Shown here: positions 1 through 3,676 of the stretch, in pieces
Position numbering within the stretch: the stretch's first letter is position 1
Layout: each line of letters begins with the position of its first letter
NCBI GenBank assembly: GCA_020249025.1
Contig: JADCGM010000100.1
Location: forward strand, 1-5,102
DNA from: Alphaproteobacteria bacterium
GTDB lineage: Bacteria > Pseudomonadota > Alphaproteobacteria > Sphingomonadales > Sphingomonadaceae
Length of the DNA stretch: 5,102 bases
Direction of reading: 5' to 3'
Notes under the pieces: model-generated
What the model was told of the DNA's origin: nothing
The model's database searches: none
Seen by the model: the letters and a program-made list of their open reading frames with translations, nothing else
Made by a program: the position numbers and the translations under genes

Positions 1-135
1 CGCCAGCTCGACGACGCGGGGCTGGCCGATCACCACCGTCTCGACCGCTGAGCGGGCGGCGCGGAAGCCGGAGGCGAGCCGGTCGAATTCCGCCTCGGCG
101 GCGGCGGGGCTCAGCTGGGCGAGCGGTCGGTTCAT
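1..135 (-). CDS. MoxR-type AAA+ ATPase, N-terminal fragment
   Basis: The first 45 codons of a leftward gene are present, starting at ATG 135-133; the rest lies beyond the left edge. The peptide begins MNRPLAQLSP, continues through a helix rich in Ala, Glu and Arg, and reaches VETVVIGQPRVVELA. The V-IGQ-x-x-VV-x-L pattern just before the (missing) Walker A loop is characteristic of MoxR-family AAA+ ATPases, which act as chaperone-like remodelling or maturation factors, often beside DUF58/von Willebrand A-domain genes. Neither the Walker motifs nor the neighbours can be seen here, so the family call rests on the N-terminal signature and on the remembered position of moxR-like genes opposite DUF1285 clusters in sphingomonads. 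The gene is divergent from the DUF1285 operon, with only 48 bp between the two start codons. Confidence 0.82.
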   Translation of the reverse strand, partial: MNRPLAQLSPAAAEAEFDRLASGFRAARSAVETVVIGQPRVVELA

Positions 136-183
136 GCTGGACGCTTACTCTTCGGGAGGGCCGCGTCTATATGCGGTCGGGTC
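136..183. promoter_or_regulatory. Divergent intergenic promoter region
   Basis: These 48 bp separate two outward-facing start codons, so they should hold promoters for both. The only AT-rich core is TCTATATG at 166-173. On the plus strand TATATG (168-173) could be a -10 box with a poor -35 (CTTACT, 144-149; 18-bp spacer). On the minus strand the same core reads TATAGA (171-166). If the plus -10 is used, transcription would start only a few bases before the ATG at 184, giving an almost leaderless message. That would fit the absence of a well-placed Shine-Dalgarno: GGGAGGG at 154-160 is too far upstream. This is inference from weak boxes. Confidence 0.3.
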
Positions 184-762
184 ATGGCCGAGAGCAACGC
201 GCAAAACACCGCAACCGCCCCGGGCGGCTCGCTCGCCGGGCTGGCGAAGCTGCTCGCCGAGCAGAAGCTGCCGCCCGTCGAGAAATGGAATCCGGCGCAT
301 TGCGGGCACAGCGACATGCGCATCGCCGCCGACGGCACCTGGTTCCACATGGGCACGCCGATCGGCCGTCCGGCGCTGGTCAAGCTGTTCTCGACGGTGC
401 TGCGGCGCGAGCCCGACGGCCGCCATGTCCTGGTGACGCCGGTCGAAAAGCTCGACATCGATGTCGAGGATGCGGCCTTCGTTGCGGTCGAGATGACGAG
501 CGAGGGCGCGGGGCGCGACCGCAAGCTGGCGTTCCGGCTGAACACCGACGACTGGGTGATCGCCGGCCCCGATCATGCGCTGCGCTTCGAAGTGGCCGCC
601 GACGGCACGCCACGGCCCTATCTCCATGTCCGGCGCGGGCTCGAAGCACTGGTCAACCGGCCGGTGTTCTACGATCTCGCCGAGATCGCGCTGGGCGAGG
701 GTGCCGAGCCGGCGGGCGTGTGGAGTTCGGGCGTCTTCTTTCCAATGGGAGCCGCGGCTTGA
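184..762 (+). CDS. DUF1285 domain-containing protein
   Basis: A 192-residue protein of the uncharacterised DUF1285 family (Pfam PF06938). After a low-complexity, Ala-rich N-terminus (residues 1-30) comes the conserved segment PPVEKWNPAHCGHSDMRI (30-47), then DGTWFHMGTPIGRPALV (50-66), then LVTPVEKLDIDVEDAAFVAVEM around 83-105 with its acidic strand. Near the end are NRPVFYDLAEIA and a W-x-SG-x-F-x-MG motif (W-SSGVFFPMG) close to the C-terminus. All these are hallmarks of the family and the length is typical. There is no signal peptide or membrane segment, so it is expected to be cytoplasmic. Its reaction is unknown and I recognise no catalytic motif. It is the first gene of a rightward operon and its TGA overlaps the TTG start of the Nudix gene, implying translational coupling. 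The linkage to coenzyme-nucleotide and tRNA 3'-end enzymes hints at housekeeping nucleotide metabolism, but this is only inference. Confidence 0.92.
   Translation: MAESNAQNTATAPGGSLAGLAKLLAEQKLPPVEKWNPAHCGHSDMRIAADGTWFHMGTPIGRPALVKLFSTVLRREPDGRHVLVTPVEKLDIDVEDAAFVAVEMTSEGAGRDRKLAFRLNTDDWVIAGPDHALRFEVAADGTPRPYLHVRRGLEALVNRPVFYDLAEIALGEGAEPAGVWSSGVFFPMGAAA
747..751 (+). promoter_or_regulatory. Shine-Dalgarno site fixing the TTG start of the Nudix gene
   Basis: GGGAG lies inside the last codons of the DUF1285 gene, seven bases before TTG 759-761. No ATG exists nearby in the Nudix frame and the only close alternative, GTG at 720, has no comparable site. The spacing therefore decides in favour of the TTG start. 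Confidence 0.7.
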
Positions 763-1364
763 CGCTTGTCGAGCGGCTGCGCGCGTCGCTGGAGCGGGTC
801 GACGTACCTGAGGCGGCGCATGCGCCCGTCGTGCGGGGCGACTGGGATTTCGATCTCGGCACCGACCGCCGCGACGCCTTCACGCCCGCCGCCGTGCTCG
901 TGCCGATCGTCTGCCGCCCCCAACCGACGGTGCTGCTGACCCGCCGCACCGACACGCTGCGCAGTCATGCCGGGCAGGTCGCCTTTCCGGGCGGGCGCAT
1001 CGATCCCGGCGAGGATGCGGTCGCCGCGGCGCTGCGCGAGGCGATGGAGGAAGTGGCGCTGCCGCCTGAGGCGGTCGAGGTCATCGGCCGCGCCGACGAT
1101 TACGAGACGGGCAGCGGCTACCGGATTACGCCCGTCGTGGGGTTGATCCCGCCCGATCTTCCGCTGGTGCCCGCCGAGAGCGAGGTCGCGGCGGTGTTCG
1201 AGGTGCCGCTCGCCCATCTGCTCGATCCCCGGAACCACCGGCTCGAGGTGGCGATTTGGCAGGGGCGGGACCGGCGCTATTGGGAGATCGACTGGGCGGC
1301 GCACCGCATCTGGGGCGTCACCGCCGGCATGATCGTCAATCTCGCAAGGCGGGTGGCGGCATGA
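759..1364 (+). CDS. CoA pyrophosphatase-type Nudix hydrolase
   Basis: A 201-residue Nudix hydrolase starting at TTG 759, which overlaps the DUF1285 stop (TTGA) and has a good ribosome site. Residues 59-79 carry the coenzyme A-specific signature: LLTRR, then LRSHAGQVAFPGG, as in the UPF0035/CoA-Nudix group (E. coli NudL, yeast Pcd1 relatives). The Nudix box follows at 79-101: G79, E85, R93-E94, E97-E98. These glutamates bind the catalytic metal. Such enzymes split CoA or its oxidised and acyl forms into 3',5'-ADP and (acyl)phosphopantetheine in the cytoplasm, and are thought to clear damaged or excess CoA. One departure: the box normally has Gly after EE-x, and here Ala100 occupies it. The remainder, with GYRITPVVG and a hydrophobic AxxVFEVPLAHLLD stretch, is typical. 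Its TGA overlaps the ATG of the CCA gene. Substrate is inferred from the signature, not proven. Confidence 0.94.
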   Translation: MTLVERLRASLERVDVPEAAHAPVVRGDWDFDLGTDRRDAFTPAAVLVPIVCRPQPTVLLTRRTDTLRSHAGQVAFPGGRIDPGEDAVAAALREAMEEVALPPEAVEVIGRADDYETGSGYRITPVVGLIPPDLPLVPAESEVAAVFEVPLAHLLDPRNHRLEVAIWQGRDRRYWEIDWAAHRIWGVTAGMIVNLARRVAA

Positions 1365-2512
1365 CGCGGCTGCCCGATCTCGCCTGGCTCAAGCGCACCG
1401 GCGCGAAGGCCATTCTCGCCGCGCTCGATGGCGGGGAAACGACCCGCATCGTCGGGGGCGCGGTGCGCGACTCGTTGCTGGGGCTGCCGGTCTCGGACGT
1501 CGATCTGGCGACGCGGCTGGCGCCCGAAGAGGTGGTGCGGCGGCTTGAAGCGGCCGGCATCAAGGCGGTGCCGACGGGGATCGCGCATGGCACGGTGACG
1601 GCGGTGGCGCATGGCGATGTCGTCGAGGTGACGACGCTGCGCCGTGATGTCTCGACCGACGGGCGGCATGCGACGGTCGCCTTCACCGACGACTGGCGCG
1701 CAGATGCGGCGCGCCGCGACTTCACGATCAACGCGCTCTACGCCGATCCGGCGACGCGCGAGATCGCCGACTTCTTCGGCGGGCTCGACGATCTGCCGCT
1801 CCGCCGCGTGCGCTTCATCGGCGATCCCCGCCAGCGCATCGCCGAAGATCATCTGCGCATTCTGCGTTTCTTCCGCTTCCATGCGCGGTTCGGCATCGGC
1901 GCGCCCGACGCTGAGGGCTATGCTGCGTGCCGGGCGCGCGCCAACGACCTTATGGCGCTATCGCGCGAGCGGGTGCGCGATGAGGTGCTGAAGCTGCTCG
2001 CGGTTGCCGATCCGGTGCCGACGCTTCTCGCGATGTTCGACGGTGGGATCTTCACGCCGGTGGTGCCGGAGCTGGACGCTGGGCGGCTGCCCGATCTGAC
2101 CCGTCTCATTGCAGCCGAGACCGCTGCGAGAGAGCCGGCGAGCGCGCTGCGGCGGCTCGCGGCGCTGCTGCCGCCCGACGCAGCGCTGCTCGATGGGCTG
2201 GCGGCGCGCCTGCGGCTGTCGAACCTCCAGCGCAAGTCGCTGGTGGCGATGGCAGTGCGCCTTGACAGGGTGCCGTCCGATCCGCGCCCGCTCGCCTATC
2301 GGGCCGGGCGCGAGGGGGCGATCGATGCGCTGCTGCTGGCGGATGCGCCGTCCGGGACGATCCGGGCGCTCGATGGCTGGGAGCGGCCGAAGCTGCCGAT
2401 CTCGGGGCGCGATCTCATCGCGATGGGACTGAAGCCCGGACCGGCAGTCGCCGCGGCGCTGGCCGCGGTCGAGCGGCGCTGGGTCGACGATGGCGCAACC
2501 GGGGACCGCTAG
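1361..2512 (+). CDS. cca: CCA-adding tRNA nucleotidyltransferase (class II)
   Basis: A 383-residue class II nucleotidyltransferase that builds or repairs the CCA end of tRNAs from CTP and ATP. The ATG at 1361 overlaps the Nudix stop (ATGA), with AAGG at 1346-1349 as a possible ribosome site. The head domain is complete: RIVGGAVRD (29-37), the metal-binding DVD (46-48), a flexible-loop region around GTAH/H-GTV (73-79), VTTLRRD (90-96), the RRDFTINAL motif (118-126) that helps discriminate ribose, and GDP-RQRIAEDHLRILR (154-169) containing the ED-x-x-R nucleotide-templating element. Neck, body and tail follow as a helical region rich in Ala, Leu and Arg. There is no HD phosphohydrolase domain, as is usual in alphaproteobacteria. 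It acts in the cytoplasm and is normally important or essential. The C-terminus may be shortened: the frame stays open beyond the TAG (see 2513-2557). Full CCA addition versus a split A- or CC-adding activity cannot be told from motifs alone. Confidence 0.96.
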   Translation: MTRLPDLAWLKRTGAKAILAALDGGETTRIVGGAVRDSLLGLPVSDVDLATRLAPEEVVRRLEAAGIKAVPTGIAHGTVTAVAHGDVVEVTTLRRDVSTDGRHATVAFTDDWRADAARRDFTINALYADPATREIADFFGGLDDLPLRRVRFIGDPRQRIAEDHLRILRFFRFHARFGIGAPDAEGYAACRARANDLMALSRERVRDEVLKLLAVADPVPTLLAMFDGGIFTPVVPELDAGRLPDLTRLIAAETAAREPASALRRLAALLPPDAALLDGLAARLRLSNLQRKSLVAMAVRLDRVPSDPRPLAYRAGREGAIDALLLADAPSGTIRALDGWERPKLPISGRDLIAMGLKPGPAVAAALAAVERRWVDDGATGDR

Positions 2513-2557
2513 GCGGTGCTGACGCTCGCAGCCGAAGCGGTTGCGGCGGCGCGCTAG
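2513..2557 (+). other. Possible lost C-terminal tail of the CCA enzyme
   Basis: Directly after the TAG of the CCA gene (2510-2512) the same frame continues for 14 sense codons, AVLTLAAEAVAAAR, and ends in a second TAG at 2555-2557. The peptide is helical and coding-like. It would follow naturally on W-V-D-D-G-A-T-G-D-R, since related enzymes often end with a similar Trp-containing helix plus a short Ala/Glu-rich helix. This could be a tail cut off by a nonsense change or base-call error, or chance in GC-rich DNA. Confidence 0.3.
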
Positions 2558-2570
2558 GCCGGCGCGGGTT

Positions 2571-2596
2571 GCCCCCGGCCCCTGCGGACCGGGGGC
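2571..2596. terminator. Bidirectional hairpin between convergent genes
   Basis: GCCCCCGG (2571-2578) and CCGGGGGC (2589-2596) form a perfect 8-bp stem around a 10-base loop. It sits 58 bp after the CCA stop and 6 bp after the DUF2383 stop on the other strand, where a shared terminator is expected. Neither strand shows a T-run after the stem, so intrinsic termination would be weak. It may instead block 3' exonucleases or act together with Rho. Confidence 0.5.
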
Positions 2597-2602
2597 GAAG
2601 GA

Positions 2603-3046
2603 TCAGGCCGCGTAGCGGTGCTTCATCTGCGAGAAGGTGTCGTGGCCGGCGCGGATCGACTGGTAGGCGGTCTGGATCGCCTGCCGGACGTCGGGCGACA
2701 GATCGGCGCGCAGCGCGACCTCGTACTTCTCCTTGATGTAGTCCTCGCCCCGCTCAACCTCGTTGACCGCGGTGCGCGTGTCGCTGTCGAAGGCCGAGCG
2801 AAGGTTGAGGAACTGGCGGTGCGCGGCGGCGAGAAGCGTGCCGTCATCCTCCGGCGTGCCGCCGAGGCGGACGACATGGCTGCGAAGGTCCGCGACGACC
2901 GAGCGGCGCTCCGAGGCGAAGCGGCGGAAGAGCTGCGCCAGCTCCTGATCCTGCGCGGTCGAGGCGGCCTGCTCATAGCCGTCGGCCGAGTCGATGGTGG
3001 TCTCGATCAGCTCGTTGAGCGCGATCACGTCCTTGTCGGTGTTCAT
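2603..3046 (-). CDS. DUF2383 / PA2169-type four-helix-bundle protein
   Basis: A 147-residue, highly charged, all-helical cytoplasmic protein resembling the DUF2383/PA2169 family, a ferritin-like four-helix bundle of unknown function. Helix 1 carries LNELIETTIDSADGYEQAA (10-28), helix 2 LAQLFRRFASERR (36-48), then the family-typical VVRLGGTPEDDG turn (58-69), AAHRQFLNLRSAF (74-86), VERGEDYIKEKYE (97-109) and a last helix with AYQSIRAGHD (127-136). Glu and His residues at similar spots in relatives suggest possible metal binding, but this is unproven. An ATG four codons earlier (3058) is in frame; the later ATG is preferred because GGAG lies six bases before it. A perfect EcfG-type promoter sits just upstream, between this gene and DUF892, so it is probably induced by general stress. 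It is the last gene of the leftward group and converges on the CCA gene. Confidence 0.9.
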   Translation of the reverse strand: MNTDKDVIALNELIETTIDSADGYEQAASTAQDQELAQLFRRFASERRSVVADLRSHVVRLGGTPEDDGTLLAAAHRQFLNLRSAFDSDTRTAVNEVERGEDYIKEKYEVALRADLSPDVRQAIQTAYQSIRAGHDTFSQMKHRYAA

Positions 3047-3052
3047 GCGAAT

Positions 3053-3056
3053 CTCC
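3053..3056 (-). promoter_or_regulatory. Shine-Dalgarno site choosing the DUF2383 start
   Basis: GGAG, read on the minus strand, is six bases before ATG 3046-3044. It overlaps the G of the alternative upstream ATG (3058-3056), which has no comparable site of its own. This favours the 147-residue product over the 151-residue one. Confidence 0.65.
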
Positions 3057-3084
3057 ATCGGTTGGGGTGAGACGTCGCGCGGTG

Positions 3085-3109
3085 AACGCAGGCGGATACG
3101 GCCCGTTCC
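3085..3109 (-). promoter_or_regulatory. EcfG-type stress promoter for the DUF2383 gene
   Basis: On the minus strand GGAAC (3109-3105) is followed after exactly 16 bases by CGTT (3088-3085). This is the consensus of the alphaproteobacterial general stress sigma factor EcfG (GGAAC-N16/17-CGTT). It lies in the 65-bp gap between the DUF892 stop (3112) and the DUF2383 start (3046). Transcription should begin around 3078, giving a leader of about 30 bases that contains the GGAG ribosome site. Confidence 0.85.
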
Positions 3110-3111
3110 GG

Positions 3112-3609
3112 TCAGGCGGCCTTCCGGTTGACGTCGAGCTCGGCGATGAGCGTCAGATATTCGTCGGCGCCGTAGATTTCGCCGGTGTCGCGCGACAGCT
3201 CGGCGGCATCCTCGTCGAAGCCGAGGGCGCGGGCGAAGGCGGCGGCGGTGCCATAACCAGCGATGCCGTAATGCGACATCTGCTGGACGGCGTGGATGAT
3301 CGCGGCGTCGCGAACCGCCCCGTTGTCGGTGTCGAGGTCGAGGGCGTTGTCGCGCGCCTCGTCGACTAGCCCCTCCATGCCGAGGCAGGGCTCGCCGAGC
3401 GGTGCGCCGCCGCGCCGGTCGAGCAGCCGCCGCAGCGCCAGATTATGGTCGGGGATCGCCATCTCGGTCTTTTCGAGCATGGCGGCGAGGCGCGGGTCGG
3501 TCGCCTCGTCGGCAAGCTCGCCGACGATCTCGGCCATCTGTTCGTTGGCCGACAGCGTGTCGGCGAGAAGGGCGAGGTAAAGGTCTTCGAGGCTTGCGGC
3601 ATCGGCCAT
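3112..3609 (-). CDS. DUF892 (YciE/YciF-like) ferritin-fold protein
   Basis: A 165-residue cytoplasmic helical protein of the DUF892 family, which includes stress-induced E. coli YciE and YciF and has a rubrerythrin/ferritin-like fold. Recognisable segments are LEDLYLALLADTLSANEQM (7-25), DPRLAAMLEKTE (38-49), CLGMEGLVDEA (75-85), RDAAIIHAVQQM (100-111), HYGIAGYGTAAAFARALG (113-130) and ADEYLTLIAELDVN (148-161). Compared with family members as I remember them, several metal-ligand glutamates look replaced: the helix-1 Glu by Asn22, the helix-2 Glu by Ala51, and the VEHYE motif reads MSHYG (Ser112, Gly115). A ferroxidase role is therefore doubtful. The ATG at 3609 is chosen because AAAGGA lies six bases upstream; an in-frame extension to 3762 would overlap the peptidase gene and is Pro/Arg-rich. 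A perfect EcfG-type promoter precedes it. It lies between the M20 gene and the DUF2383 gene, all leftward. Confidence 0.9.
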   Translation of the reverse strand: MADAASLEDLYLALLADTLSANEQMAEIVGELADEATDPRLAAMLEKTEMAIPDHNLALRRLLDRRGGAPLGEPCLGMEGLVDEARDNALDLDTDNGAVRDAAIIHAVQQMSHYGIAGYGTAAAFARALGFDEDAAELSRDTGEIYGADEYLTLIAELDVNRKAA

Positions 3610-3615
3610 GGCGTG

Positions 3616-3621
3616 TCCTTT
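3616..3621 (-). promoter_or_regulatory. Shine-Dalgarno site of the DUF892 gene
   Basis: AAAGGA on the minus strand, six bases before ATG 3609-3607. It settles the start of the DUF892 gene against a longer in-frame reading that begins inside the M20 gene. Confidence 0.75.
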
Positions 3622-3645
3622 CCGGATGGGGCGTTCTGCGGCCCC

Positions 3646-3670
3646 AACGGCAGGACGGTGCGGGCGTTCC
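3646..3670 (-). promoter_or_regulatory. EcfG-type stress promoter for the DUF892 gene
   Basis: On the minus strand GGAAC (3670-3666) is followed after exactly 16 bases by CGTT (3649-3646), a perfect match to the EcfG consensus. It fits inside the 67-bp gap between the M20 stop (3677) and the DUF892 start (3609). The expected transcript start is near 3639, leaving about 30 bases of leader with the AAAGGA site. It allows DUF892, and by read-through DUF2383, to be induced without the peptidase gene. Confidence 0.85.
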
Positions 3671-3676
3671 GGCGGC

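Noticed and set aside
669..1304. 211-codon open frame on the minus strand opposite the Nudix gene
   Set aside because: Arg/His/Pro-rich shadow typical of high-GC coding DNA. The plus strand carries clear family motifs here, and the antisense product resembles nothing I know.
1277..1882. 201-codon open frame on the minus strand opposite the CCA gene
   Set aside because: Shadow frame with a composition driven by GC codon bias; the CCA motifs on the plus strand explain the region.
2618..3070. 150-codon open frame on the plus strand opposite the DUF2383 gene
   Set aside because: Mirror of the true gene. The minus-strand product has the family pattern, a ribosome site and a promoter; this one has none.
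3628..3645. GGGGC/GCCCC hairpin between the M20 and DUF892 genes
   Set aside because: Only 5 bp with an 8-base loop and no T-run. Its upstream arm (3645-3641) would lie before the start predicted from the EcfG promoter, so it would not form in that transcript; at best it is a weak end for the M20 message.
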